33,335 nt of DNA, from contig JAITBC010000281.1 in NCBI GenBank assembly GCA_031283785.1, positions 1 through 33,335 on the forward strand, given 5' to 3'. This document shows, in pieces, positions 11,408-20,556 of this stretch. A program made the position numbers and the translations under genes. This DNA comes from Tannerella sp. Its GTDB lineage: Bacteria; Bacteroidota; Bacteroidia; Bacteroidales; Tannerellaceae. The notes beneath the pieces were generated by a model. That model did no database searches and was not told the origin of the DNA. It saw nothing but the letters and a program-made list of their open reading frames with translations. How positions within the stretch are numbered: the first letter of the stretch is position 1; each line of letters starts with the position of its first letter.

Positions 11408-12853
11408 ATGATATCTTTTGTCGGATGTTTATTGTTTTTAATCGCCGGCTATTTTGTATACGGAAGTTTGGTGGAACGTGTTTTCGGTGCGGATCGGAAT
11501 CGTACGACGCCGGCGTATGCACAACAGGACGGGATTGATTATGTCCCGCTGTCGTGGTGGCGTGTCTTTCTGATACAGTTTCTGAATATCGCCGGACTTG
11601 GCCCTATCTTTGGGGCGATTATGGGAGTTATGTTCGGCCCGGCCGCTTTTTTGTGGATTGTTATCGGGACTGTATTCGGCGGAGCTGTACATGATTATTT
11701 TTCAGGGATGATGTCCGTACGTGAAGGAGGAACAAGTCTGCCCGAACTTGTAGGGAAAGAACTTGGAAAATCCATCAAACTGTTTATGCGTCTGTTTTCC
11801 CTGTTGTTGATGATTCTTGTAGGCGCTGTGTTTATCTCCGGTCCGGCAGGACTGCTTGCCGGTATGATGCCCGGCGTGGGTGTGCTTGTCTGGACGGTCG
11901 TCATATTTGTTTATTATATGATGGCAACGCTGCTTCCGATAGATAAAATCATCGGTCGTATTTATCCGGTTTTCGGATTTGCACTGTTATTTATGGCGGC
12001 AGGAATACTGTGGGCATTGTTTTTTAATAACGCGAATATACCTGAATTTACCGAAGGTTTTGCAAACAGGCATCCGAACGGGAGCATGCATATATTCCCG
12101 ATGATGTTTGTGAGTATTGCCTGTGGTGCAATATCCGGATTCCATGCGACCCAGTCGCCGATCATGGCCCGTTGCATAAAAAATGAGAAATACGGGCGCC
12201 GCTGTTTTTATGGGGCAATGGTGGCGGAAGGCGTTGTTGCGCTTATCTGGGCGGCTGCCGCCTCGTCGTTTTTCGGCTCGCCGGAAGGGCTTCAGGAATA
12301 TGTTGCAGGATTGCCGAAAACCGCCAATAAAGCAGCCGAAGTGGTGAATATCATTTCCGGGGAATGGCTTGGGCTTGTCGGCGGATTCCTTGCTGTTCTC
12401 GGCGTCATTGCCGCACCGTTGACCTCCGGCGATACGGCGCTCCGTTCGGCAAGGTTGATAGCAGCCGATTTTCTGCATATAGACCAGAAGCCTGTCGGCA
12501 AACGGCTAATCATATCAATCCCTCTTTTCATCTTTACATTTGTTATCCTGCAGATGAATTTTGATATTTTATGGCGCTATTTTGCATGGTGTAACCAGAC
12601 GCTTGCAGTATTTACACTCTGGGCGGTAACGGTTTACCTTTGCCGCAGGAAGAAATTGTATATCCTGTCTATGATACCGGCTATGTTCATGACAATGGTA
12701 TGTTCGACTTATCTTTTTGTTGCTCCCCGTCCCGAAGGCTTCGGTTTGCCGTATCCGGTATCGTTGACGATTGGCGCCGTGGCGACCGTTTTGGCAGTTA
12801 TCTGCTTTTTCCTGTGGAAAAAAAATATTTGCGTTTCTACAATTAATGAATAA
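11408..12853 (+). CDS. CstA-family carbon starvation/peptide transporter, short form
   Basis: This 481-residue integral membrane protein has about a dozen predicted helices. CstA-family members import peptides or pyruvate under carbon limitation. Family motifs include the N-terminal region with DGIDYVPLSWWRVFLIQFLNIAGLGPIFGAI, the VFGGAVHDYFSGMMSVREGG segment, and GFHATQSPIMARCIKNE, which are the most conserved stretches of CstA. It is about 200 residues shorter than E. coli CstA, but short forms are common in Bacteroidetes, so this need not be a truncation. It lies 51 bases after the YqeY gene. Substrate is unknown. Downstream, a weak AAAACG/CGTTTT hairpin with a T-run around 12864-12891 may end transcription. 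Confidence 0.88.
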   Translation: MISFVGCLLFLIAGYFVYGSLVERVFGADRNRTTPAYAQQDGIDYVPLSWWRVFLIQFLNIAGLGPIFGAIMGVMFGPAAFLWIVIGTVFGGAVHDYFSGMMSVREGGTSLPELVGKELGKSIKLFMRLFSLLLMILVGAVFISGPAGLLAGMMPGVGVLVWTVVIFVYYMMATLLPIDKIIGRIYPVFGFALLFMAAGILWALFFNNANIPEFTEGFANRHPNGSMHIFPMMFVSIACGAISGFHATQSPIMARCIKNEKYGRRCFYGAMVAEGVVALIWAAAASSFFGSPEGLQEYVAGLPKTANKAAEVVNIISGEWLGLVGGFLAVLGVIAAPLTSGDTALRSARLIAADFLHIDQKPVGKRLIISIPLFIFTFVILQMNFDILWRYFAWCNQTLAVFTLWAVTVYLCRRKKLYILSMIPAMFMTMVCSTYLFVAPRPEGFGLPYPVSLTIGAVATVLAVICFFLWKKNICVSTINE

Positions 12854-13024
12854 ATTATTCGTTAGAAAACGGTGAGTCGGATAATCGTTTTTTGAATTAA
12901 GAAATCATAGTAACATGTGGTAATTATTGTTGCTGTATGAAAAAAAAACGGTTCGGATTTAAACTTTGATTCGGTAATTGTGTCTATTAGAAATCAGAAA
13001 TCAAATGTTCTATTGTTTTTAAAA

Positions 13025-13918
13025 ATGAGTATATCCATACGTTCGCTAAATATGCGTTATCCTAACGGCAATCATGCTCTGAAAAATATCAACATGGAAA
13101 TTCCGACGGGAATGTTCGGCCTGTTAGGACCTAACGGGGCGGGGAAGTCTACGCTGATGCGTATTCTTGTTGCATTAATGGAACCTACGTCCGGCGAAGT
13201 GGATGTATTCGGTTATAATCTGCTTAAACAGCGTAAGGAAGTCCGTAAGATTCTGGGATATCTGCCTCAGGATTTTCGTTTTTTTGCGAAATATAAGACG
13301 TATGAATTTCTGGATTATGCAGCGCGTTTATCGGGTATGAACAACGGTAAGCAACGTCGTCAGGCTGTTGATACAATGCTTGAGAGTGTAGGATTGTTCG
13401 ACGTCAGGGAACGTTATGCAAATAAACTGTCGGGAGGTATGAAACGCCGTTTGGGTATTGCCCAGGCATTGATACATAGTCCGAAACTTATAATTGTCGA
13501 CGAGCCTACTACCGGACTTGACCCCGAAGAAAGAATCCGTTTTCGTAATCTTCTGGCAGAGATCAGCAAAAAAGATGTTACAATCATATTGTCGACGCAT
13601 ATTGTCGGCGATATATCCAGTACATGTAATTGTATGGCGTTGATGAATAAAGGGGAAGTCGTGTTTTACGGCGCGCCGCAGGCGATGCTCTGCGAGACCG
13701 AAGGCAAGGTGTGGCGGATGAAAGTCAGCGGCGACGATTTGCCGTTAGTAGACAGGAAATATCCGGTTATATCCACGATCCCTTCCGGTACGGGATGGGA
13801 AGTTCAGGTGGTGGCGGACGAGATAGAAGGCTATGATGCTGAACCTTATCCTCCCAATCTGGAACATGCCTATGTTTATTATATGGAGAAAAAGTTGAAT
13901 CGCTGGGTAAATGGTTGA
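13025..13918 (+). CDS. ABC transporter ATP-binding protein (exporter type)
   Basis: This 297-residue nucleotide-binding subunit should power an ABC-2 type permease, probably the giant one encoded 28 bases downstream. ATG 13025 is preferred over an upstream GTG (12980), because it places the first beta strand (SISIRSLNMRY) at the very N-terminus as in normal ABC domains. Walker A is GPNGAGKST at 35-43, the signature is LSGGM at 135-139, Walker B is LIIVDEP with E160 as catalytic base, and the H-switch is in STHIVGD. All key residues are intact. It is closely related to the ABC domain at the end of the 23661-28352 protein: both share GMFGLLGPNGAGKST, a LPQ-F-EFLDY stretch, IRFRNLL and STHI-DISS-CN. 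It is the first gene of the seven-gene exporter cluster. No confident promoter was found; TAAACTTTG at 12960-12968 is one base too long between its halves. Confidence 0.93.
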   Translation: MSISIRSLNMRYPNGNHALKNINMEIPTGMFGLLGPNGAGKSTLMRILVALMEPTSGEVDVFGYNLLKQRKEVRKILGYLPQDFRFFAKYKTYEFLDYAARLSGMNNGKQRRQAVDTMLESVGLFDVRERYANKLSGGMKRRLGIAQALIHSPKLIIVDEPTTGLDPEERIRFRNLLAEISKKDVTIILSTHIVGDISSTCNCMALMNKGEVVFYGAPQAMLCETEGKVWRMKVSGDDLPLVDRKYPVISTIPSGTGWEVQVVADEIEGYDAEPYPPNLEHAYVYYMEKKLNRWVNG

Positions 13919-13946
13919 TTTTGAATGTAAGTAAAGTAAATAAGGA

Positions 13947-16900
13947 ATGTCGGTACTGAATAATATACGGTCTGTCTCGAAATATGAGAGTAAACTTCTG
14001 ATGAGGAGTTGGTTTTACAGGATTTTCCTCGTACTGGCGACGTTGTTCTTGTGCATATTTAATTTTGCAGCTTTGATCAGTAATGATGGAGGTGGATTCT
14101 GGCTGATGAAAGCGTTACCTTCGAATATCCCTTATGCAAACTTGTTATTGCTGAATACGGGACAGGCGATTATCGCCGTTTTCCTGTCGTCGGAATTTCT
14201 TAAATCCGACAAGAAACTCGATACGTCGGAAGTATTTTATGTGCATCCTCTCAGTAACGCCGAATATGTAATCGGCAAGATATGGGGGAATATGAACGTG
14301 TTTTTCCGCCTTGACCTGATTATCATACTCATCGTTGTCGTTTTTAATCTGGCATCCGGCGTGTCACTTGACTGGGCAGCCTATATAACGTATTTCTTCC
14401 TGATTTGTATTCCTACGCTGATATATATCTTCGGGTTGTCTGTCGGACTTATGCTGATCCTTAAAAACCAGGCAATTACTTTTGTTATTTTATTGGGATA
14501 TATCGCTCTTACATTATTTTATATAGAAGATAAATTTTACTATTTGTTTGATTATATGGTTTATAGCCTGCCATTGACAAAATCTTCTATTGTAGGTTTC
14601 ACAAACTGGACGGTGCTTGTTAATCACCGTTGCATATATCTTTTGCTTGGATTGGGATTTCTCTGTATTTCGATATTCCTGTTCCGGCGATTGCCTAATA
14701 CGAAATACGGCCGTTATCGCTGGCTTGCCCTGTCGATATGTTTTTTGTCTGCGGGGGGCTTTGCGGCATATAATCATGTACGGCCGATCCGGAAAGAGGC
14801 GGAAATGCGTGCATTATACACGAGCCTTAATAATAAGTATGTGAAGGCGCCCAAAATGGTGGTTGACCGTTATGATATAAAAGTGGATCAACATCCGGAG
14901 ACGGTTTCGGTCGAAGTCGCCATGAAAGGCATAGCATTGGAAAATTCTCCGGTTTTTGTTTTCTGCCTTAATCCGGCATTACAGGTGCGCGAAATAAAAG
15001 AAAACGGGAAAGATTTGTCGTTCAGCCGCGAAAGCCAGATCATCAATGTTGATTTTGGCCGCGGAATAGACAGTGGGGATTCCGTGTCGTTTACGATGAA
15101 ATATGACGGACGTATTGACGGAGGTTTTTGTTACCTTGATATTCCTGATGAGATTTTGCAACAGGAATATGCGAACAACATGTTTCGCATGGATAAAAGT
15201 TATAGTTTTCAAAAGAGTAATTATCTGCTTTTCACACCCGAAACATACTGGTATCCCCGTCCCGGCACATCGTACAGTAGCGATAACCCGGACTGGCAAC
15301 AGGCCTATTTCAGTACTTTTCACCTGACGGTGAAGACGATAAATGGTCTGCGAGCGTTATCGCAAGGTACAATGATATGGCCGAAACCCATAGCTCCTTA
15401 CAAAGCGAAAAATGAGGAACGAACAGAATTGCAGGATATGGAAGGCGGACAGGAACGAGGCCGGATGCGAGGAGCGGGGAGAAGCCCGGGACAGATGCGG
15501 GGGTCGGGACAGGGACAGATGCGTGGCTTCAACAGGAATCCGTCGCAGGCCGCAGACAGAAATCCGGGGCAGGGCGCTGCCCGTGGCGAAAGAAGGATGC
15601 CGGATAGAAATGTAGAACAGGATACGGTACGGAATCCGTCGCAAACAGCCGACAGGTCTCCGGGACAGGCCGGGATGAGAGATTCGGTAAGGAGGCGCGG
15701 CGAACGGGATCAAATGCGGGGGTCGGGACAGGGACAGATGCGCGGCTTCAACAGGAATCCGTCGCAAGCAGCCGACAGTTCTCCGGGACAGGCCGCCCGG
15801 ATGCGGGATTCGGAAGGAATTTCGCCGGACAGTTTGCGGAACGACACGGCCGAAACGCCGCCGGATAAAGCGGCGAAAGACAGTCTTTTTATCTTTAAAA
15901 CGGATTTCCCAACGCCTTCAATAACTCTTCTCATTGGCGATTATGAACAGAAAAGTATCGAGGTAGACAGTACGGTCTTCAGCATTTACTGCCTGAAGGG
16001 ACATAACTATTTTTCTTCCGTTTATGATTCGATAATAGATACGATACCTGCGCAAATCAGAGAGCGCAGGCGTTCGCTGGAAAGCACGTATTCCTTGGAT
16101 TATTCGTTTAAACGTTTTTCATTGGTAGAAGTGCCTGTACAGTTTTACAGTTATGTACGTACCTGGACGCAGGCGCAGGAGAAGATGCAGCCGGAAATGG
16201 TTCTTTATCCCGAAAAAGGATGTTTATTTGATGAAGCAAATATTGTCGGAAGAATCAGAAATGAGAAGCGATGGGCTAAATGGAATGGGCAGGATATTAG
16301 CGACGAGGAAGCGGCAATACGCGCTTTTAATGGTTTTATGTGGACTCTTCAACGGACGGAAAGTGATTTTAACTGGTCGCAGGAACGCGGTTCGGTGAAT
16401 ATTACCGTAAAATCGAATCCGTATTTTGTATTTCCGCAATTATATAATTTCAGGTATAATATCTTTTCGTCGGAATGGCCGATTGCCAATCGCTTAATAG
16501 AACTTTACCTGCAGGATAAGTCCGATAATAATAACTGGATCAGGCAGATGAACGGAATAAGTAATAACGAGAAAGCGAATTTGCTTATGGTGCAGTACCC
16601 GTTTAAAGAATTACTGGCAAATGTAGAGTATCGCGACTTGCTGGACAATGTGATATCGCAGAAAGCAAACTATTTGTTTGCTTCGGCCGAACGTAATATC
16701 GGCTATAAGGAATATCGGGATTCTCTGCGTAATGTATTACAACGGAATATATTTACGAATCTGAGGTTTGAAAATCTGCTCGATACGATGGGGCTGATTG
16801 CCGGAGAAGATTTGCGGGCGCCGCTCGATTCCTGGAATTATACTGCCTCTTTGCCTGTTTATATAGTAGGGATGCCGGAAGTGACGCAGATATCCAACCG

Positions 16901-17789
16901 CGATAAAGAAGTTTATGTCGTGAAATTGCAGGTAAGGAATGATTCGGATCATGACGGAATCATCAACATCGAAACGAATCTGGGAGGAGGGGGACGCAAT
17001 AATATATACGACCCGCGGGCAAAACGCAAGATTTCGTTTGCCGCTCATGAATCGAAACGTATTGTATCCGTATGGGATGAGGCGCCGCGTAATATGATTG
17101 TCAATACCCTTATTTCGGCAAATCTGCCGAATCTGATTAACTTACCCGTAAGTAATATTATCCGCGAGCGAAACAAGCCGGTAGATGAGGAAGGCGATTT
17201 TGTGATTTTTGATGCTTCCGGTAATATACCCGGGGAGGTAATTGTCGATAATGAAGATTCCCTGCTTTTTATATTGTCGATGCCCGACATTGTCGGACTT
17301 CTTCCGCGCTGGCTCGACCAGACCGACGACAACACATTCCCTTATTCGGGCATATCGGGTTGGCGTCCTCCGTTACAATGGACGTTGACGACGAATGATA
17401 AATATTACGGCACGCATGTTCGTTCCGCGTATGTCATTAAGAGCGGCAGCGGCAGTCAGACGGCTACCTGGAAGATTCCCGTTCCGGTGGCGGGGCAATA
17501 TGATTTATACTATTATGTGTATAAACCCGATGAACTTCGTCAGGGGGGACGTAATCGCGGCGGTGGTTTCAGAGGCGACGGCGGCGGCAGTGGGAATGTC
17601 GAATATTCTTTTAAAGTGATCTATGACGGAGATGAAGAAGATGCTTATATAGATCTCCGGCGCTCGGATGAAGGTTGGAGCATGCTGGGCACATATTTTT
17701 TTAATGAGGATACGGTCAATGTTGTTTTGGCAAATAAATGTGATCTGAGGTCGGTGACGGCCGATGCGGTTAGAATTGTCAGGAGGTGA
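13947..17789 (+). CDS. Giant ABC permease with M1-peptidase-like periplasmic region and golvesin-like C-terminal domain
   Basis: This 1280-residue protein begins with an ABC-2-like membrane part: seven predicted helices within residues 20-280, including a YVHPLSNAEYVIGKIWG loop typical of these permeases. An odd helix count would place the remaining ~1000 residues in the periplasm. That part starts with a beta-rich segment (about 290-480) and continues with a helical region resembling M1 aminopeptidases fused to permeases in Bacteroidetes. No HExxH zinc motif occurs anywhere, so peptidase activity is unlikely. Between them lies an Arg/Gly/Gln/Pro-rich linker (about 487-637) with internal repeats. 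The C-terminus (about 1135-1280) resembles the golvesin C-terminal domain: GTHVRSAYVIKSGSGSQTATWK, then a LPxAGQYDLYYY-like strand, EGWSMLGTYFF, and TADAVRIVRR. It likely partners the ATPase upstream. The M1 resemblance is an inference; the golvesin match is stronger. Confidence 0.8.
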   Translation: MSVLNNIRSVSKYESKLLMRSWFYRIFLVLATLFLCIFNFAALISNDGGGFWLMKALPSNIPYANLLLLNTGQAIIAVFLSSEFLKSDKKLDTSEVFYVHPLSNAEYVIGKIWGNMNVFFRLDLIIILIVVVFNLASGVSLDWAAYITYFFLICIPTLIYIFGLSVGLMLILKNQAITFVILLGYIALTLFYIEDKFYYLFDYMVYSLPLTKSSIVGFTNWTVLVNHRCIYLLLGLGFLCISIFLFRRLPNTKYGRYRWLALSICFLSAGGFAAYNHVRPIRKEAEMRALYTSLNNKYVKAPKMVVDRYDIKVDQHPETVSVEVAMKGIALENSPVFVFCLNPALQVREIKENGKDLSFSRESQIINVDFGRGIDSGDSVSFTMKYDGRIDGGFCYLDIPDEILQQEYANNMFRMDKSYSFQKSNYLLFTPETYWYPRPGTSYSSDNPDWQQAYFSTFHLTVKTINGLRALSQGTMIWPKPIAPYKAKNEERTELQDMEGGQERGRMRGAGRSPGQMRGSGQGQMRGFNRNPSQAADRNPGQGAARGERRMPDRNVEQDTVRNPSQTADRSPGQAGMRDSVRRRGERDQMRGSGQGQMRGFNRNPSQAADSSPGQAARMRDSEGISPDSLRNDTAETPPDKAAKDSLFIFKTDFPTPSITLLIGDYEQKSIEVDSTVFSIYCLKGHNYFSSVYDSIIDTIPAQIRERRRSLESTYSLDYSFKRFSLVEVPVQFYSYVRTWTQAQEKMQPEMVLYPEKGCLFDEANIVGRIRNEKRWAKWNGQDISDEEAAIRAFNGFMWTLQRTESDFNWSQERGSVNITVKSNPYFVFPQLYNFRYNIFSSEWPIANRLIELYLQDKSDNNNWIRQMNGISNNEKANLLMVQYPFKELLANVEYRDLLDNVISQKANYLFASAERNIGYKEYRDSLRNVLQRNIFTNLRFENLLDTMGLIAGEDLRAPLDSWNYTASLPVYIVGMPEVTQISNRDKEVYVVKLQVRNDSDHDGIINIETNLGGGGRNNIYDPRAKRKISFAAHESKRIVSVWDEAPRNMIVNTLISANLPNLINLPVSNIIRERNKPVDEEGDFVIFDASGNIPGEVIVDNEDSLLFILSMPDIVGLLPRWLDQTDDNTFPYSGISGWRPPLQWTLTTNDKYYGTHVRSAYVIKSGSGSQTATWKIPVPVAGQYDLYYYVYKPDELRQGGRNRGGGFRGDGGGSGNVEYSFKVIYDGDEEDAYIDLRRSDEGWSMLGTYFFNEDTVNVVLANKCDLRSVTADAVRIVRR
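15495..15778 (+). repeat. In-frame direct repeats encoding the permease linker
   Basis: A 65-base unit at 15495-15559 recurs at 15714-15778 with 61 of 65 bases identical, offset by 219 bases (73 codons, in frame). A third partial copy at 15631-15672 (AATCCGTCGCAAACAGCCGA and onward) matches the region after 15754. The units encode MRGSGQGQMRGFNRNPSQAAD-like blocks. Such repeats could expand or contract by recombination without breaking the frame. Confidence 0.9.
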
Positions 17790-17891
17790 TGTTGACGTTA
17801 TTGGAAAGACAGCCGGGGGAAATACGTCCGGCACGGTTGAAATAGAGTTGTTATTGTTTAAATGTAAATAGAAGTTTAATAGTTAATAATT

Positions 17892-19397
17892 ATGAAATAC
17901 AGACGGTTGTGGATAAAATTCGCAGGGATGATTTTGCTGGCGGCAGGAATATCATGGTTATCGTCCGCACAGACGCCGATAGCGATAGAAGAGGCATTGG
18001 ATATAGCGGAGGAGAATAATCCCACATTAATACGTTCAAAGCTAAATCTTGAACGGTATCAGTTGAATCTGGTCGCGCAGAAGGCGTCTCTCAAATCGCG
18101 TTTTTCACTTAACCTCGACCCTGTCAATTACAGTAAAACACGCAGGTTCGATAACAGGTTATCGCAATGGTATACAAATGAAACGTTTAATTCGAGCGGT
18201 ACGTTTCAGGTGTCGCAGCCTATATTGCTCACCGACGGCGAGATATCGCTTATCAACACTTTCGGCTGGCAGAATAACCAGTCTACGGTAGAAGGCGTTG
18301 ATAACAAAAATAAAGCTTTCAGTAACGACCTTTATCTCCGACTTACCCAGCCGATTTTTACGTATAACCGTCGTAAAATGGAACTCCGGCAGATAGAATA
18401 CGATTATGAGAACGCCGGTATTAGTTATGCTCTGCAACGCCTCAATATCGAGCGGAGTATCACCAATCAGTTTTATGCCGTTTATATGGCACAGAGCAAT
18501 TTGGAAATAAGCAAAGAGGAATTGGACAACGCCAGGCAAAGTTTTGAGATTATCCGCAATAAAGTCGAAGCCGACCTCTCGGCGAAGGAAGAACTTTATC
18601 AGGCGGAACTGAATCTGGCGACGGCGCAGTCTTCGGTAGAAGAACGTACCGTAGCGCTCGAAAATGCCAAAGATGAACTCAAGCAGACATTGGGCATGTC
18701 GCTTGACGAAAATATAAATGTGAAAGCCGAAATAACGGTTAGCCCGATATCCGTTAATCTGGAACAGGCTGTCGGCAGCGGATTGACTTCGCGCATGGAA
18801 CTGCGTCAGCGCGAGATAGATGAGGAACTTGCCGAACTCCAGATGATTCAGACAAAGGGCCTGAATGAGTTTAAGGGTGACGTCTCTTTGTCGGTCGGAA
18901 TCATTGGCGACCATGAGAAATTAAACAATATCTATGATAACCCTACTCAAAATCCGAGAGTAGCGATCAGTTTTACTGTCCCTATCTTCGACTGGGGTGA
19001 AAAGAAAGCGCGCGTAAGGGCGCAGAAGACGGCACAGACCATCGCGAAACTCGAACATGAAAATCAAAAGATAGATATAGAACTCAATATACGCCAGGTG
19101 TGGCGAAGACTGGAAAATTTACGTACACAGATCGATATAGCGGAGAAAAATGTCCGTAATGCTCAACTTACTTACGATATAAACCTGACGAGGTATCGCG
19201 AAGGCGACCTTACCGGTATGGAAATAAGTCAGTTTCAAACACAACTCTCAAATAAAAAAATTACATACTCGCAGACGCTTATAAATTATAAGATAGAGTT
19301 GTTGAATCTTAAAATACTTTCTTTGTATGATTTCGAAAGCAATAGGGCGATTCTGCCTGTAAAAGTTGTGCCTATAGGAACTCAACAACAGAAATGA
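17892..19397 (+). CDS. TolC-family outer membrane efflux channel
   Basis: This 501-residue protein should form the outer membrane and periplasmic tunnel of a tripartite exporter. The signal peptide (hydrophobic ILLAAGISWLSSAQ) is followed by the usual first helix (PIAIEEALDIAEENNPTL). The two outer-membrane-efflux repeats are visible as paired long amphipathic helices: one around residues 180-260 (ITNQFYAVYMAQSNLEISKEELDNA, then EELYQAELNLATAQSSVEERTVALENAKDEL) and one around 360-460 (ARVRAQKTAQTIAKLEHENQKIDIELNIRQVWRRLENLRTQIDIAEKNV). The second halves of each carry the TolC-like FDWG turn (VPIFDWGEKKARV). Length is typical. It lies 102 bases after the giant permease and 54 before the adaptor gene. 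It is the only TolC-type gene in the cluster, so all pumps here may share it. Confidence 0.92.
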   Translation: MKYRRLWIKFAGMILLAAGISWLSSAQTPIAIEEALDIAEENNPTLIRSKLNLERYQLNLVAQKASLKSRFSLNLDPVNYSKTRRFDNRLSQWYTNETFNSSGTFQVSQPILLTDGEISLINTFGWQNNQSTVEGVDNKNKAFSNDLYLRLTQPIFTYNRRKMELRQIEYDYENAGISYALQRLNIERSITNQFYAVYMAQSNLEISKEELDNARQSFEIIRNKVEADLSAKEELYQAELNLATAQSSVEERTVALENAKDELKQTLGMSLDENINVKAEITVSPISVNLEQAVGSGLTSRMELRQREIDEELAELQMIQTKGLNEFKGDVSLSVGIIGDHEKLNNIYDNPTQNPRVAISFTVPIFDWGEKKARVRAQKTAQTIAKLEHENQKIDIELNIRQVWRRLENLRTQIDIAEKNVRNAQLTYDINLTRYREGDLTGMEISQFQTQLSNKKITYSQTLINYKIELLNLKILSLYDFESNRAILPVKVVPIGTQQQK

Positions 19398-19451
19398 AAA
19401 ATGATCAATGGTTAAATTGTTAAATTCGTAATTCTTAAATTAAAACAATAT

Positions 19452-20504
19452 ATGAAATACAAAGGCTTATTATCTACGGCAATTGTTATTTTACTGGCGG
19501 CATGTAACAGTCAGCCTCAAAGTAATCAGAATGATATTGAAACGCCTGTGTCCGTGAAGGAACTAAAGAAAGGCTCCATCAGTAAATTGATTAATACTAC
19601 GGGAACGGCGCAGGCTACTTTCAGCGTCGAACTCAACTCTGAGATGAGCGGTATGTACAAACTTCAGAATAATCCGGGGACAGGCAAACCGTATAAATTG
19701 GGCGATACGGTCAAGAAAGGAGAATTTGTCATATGTCTCGAAGATAAGGAATATGAGAACGGCATTGCTCTGGAATCGAAAAAACTCAGTCTTGAAATAG
19801 CGGAGCAGGAGCAGAGCAAACAAAAGGCTTTGTATGAAAAAGGTGGTGTGACCCTGAGTGAAATGCGTAACACGGAGGTGAGGGTTACGAATGCCCGTTA
19901 TGACCTGGAGAATGCGAATATAAATCTTGAAAAAATGAACATAAAAGCGCCGTTCGACGGAGTTATTGTCTCTTTACCGCACTATTCCCTGAACAGCCGT
20001 GTGGAACAGGGGCGTCCGATGGTCGGTATTATGGATTATGTACGCATGTATATGGAGGTGAATCTTCCCGAGAGTACGATTGGATATATTAAAGCGAATC
20101 AGCCTGTATATATCACTCATTATACATTGCCCAACGATACGCTTAACGGCGTTATCAGCGAGTTATCACCCGCTATAAGCATTGAAACGCGAACGTTCAA
20201 GGGTAAGATCCTCATCGATAATTTAACATTGAAACTGCGCCCGGGTATGTTTGTCAAAGCCGATGTCGTAGTCGATAAGGCCGATAGCGTAATCATCATT
20301 CCCAAAGATGTAATACTTTCGTCCAGGAACAGGAAGTATGTGTACATAGTAGAAAAAAATACGGCTATCGTACGTAATATACAGACGGGTCTTGAAGATG
20401 AAGATAATATCCAGGTGACCGAAGGCCTGAATGAAAATGACAATCTCATCGTACGAGGATATGAGACGCTGCGTGAGAATAGCCGCGTCAAAGTGTTGAA
20501 ATAA
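19452..20504 (+). CDS. Periplasmic adaptor (membrane fusion) lipoprotein of an RND exporter
   Basis: This 350-residue protein links inner membrane pumps to the TolC channel. The signal peptide ends in a lipobox (AIVILLAA before Cys at about residue 19), so it is anchored by lipid. The order is beta-barrel/lipoyl halves separated by a helical hairpin: a first lipoyl half near residues 70-95 (YKLGDTVKKGEFVICLED), a fairly short coiled coil (about 98-155), a second lipoyl half with the hallmark MNIKAPFDGVIVSLP, then a beta-barrel and a membrane-proximal domain (LRPGMFVKADVVVDKADSVIIIPKDVIL). The hairpin is short, closer to adaptors that meet long TolC channels. It sits between the TolC gene and the RND genes, as in classic efflux operons. 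Only one adaptor is encoded for two RND proteins. Confidence 0.93.
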   Translation: MKYKGLLSTAIVILLAACNSQPQSNQNDIETPVSVKELKKGSISKLINTTGTAQATFSVELNSEMSGMYKLQNNPGTGKPYKLGDTVKKGEFVICLEDKEYENGIALESKKLSLEIAEQEQSKQKALYEKGGVTLSEMRNTEVRVTNARYDLENANINLEKMNIKAPFDGVIVSLPHYSLNSRVEQGRPMVGIMDYVRMYMEVNLPESTIGYIKANQPVYITHYTLPNDTLNGVISELSPAISIETRTFKGKILIDNLTLKLRPGMFVKADVVVDKADSVIIIPKDVILSSRNRKYVYIVEKNTAIVRNIQTGLEDEDNIQVTEGLNENDNLIVRGYETLRENSRVKVLK

Positions 20505-20556
20505 ATCCGTTTGCCTGATATAATAGCTTTATGTACGTTTTAAGATTACATATTAG

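Noticed and set aside
12864..12891. Terminator after the CstA gene
   Set aside because: Only a 6-bp AAAACG/CGTTTT stem with a long loop is visible, too weak to list as a feature.
12980..13024. Upstream GTG start for the ABC ATPase
   Set aside because: It would add 15 residues before the first beta strand with no family counterpart; ATG 13025 gives the normal N-terminus.
14000..17789. Active aminopeptidase in the giant permease
   Set aside because: No HExxH motif exists in the protein; the only HE pair is in AAHESKRIV, within a beta-rich part, without the second His.
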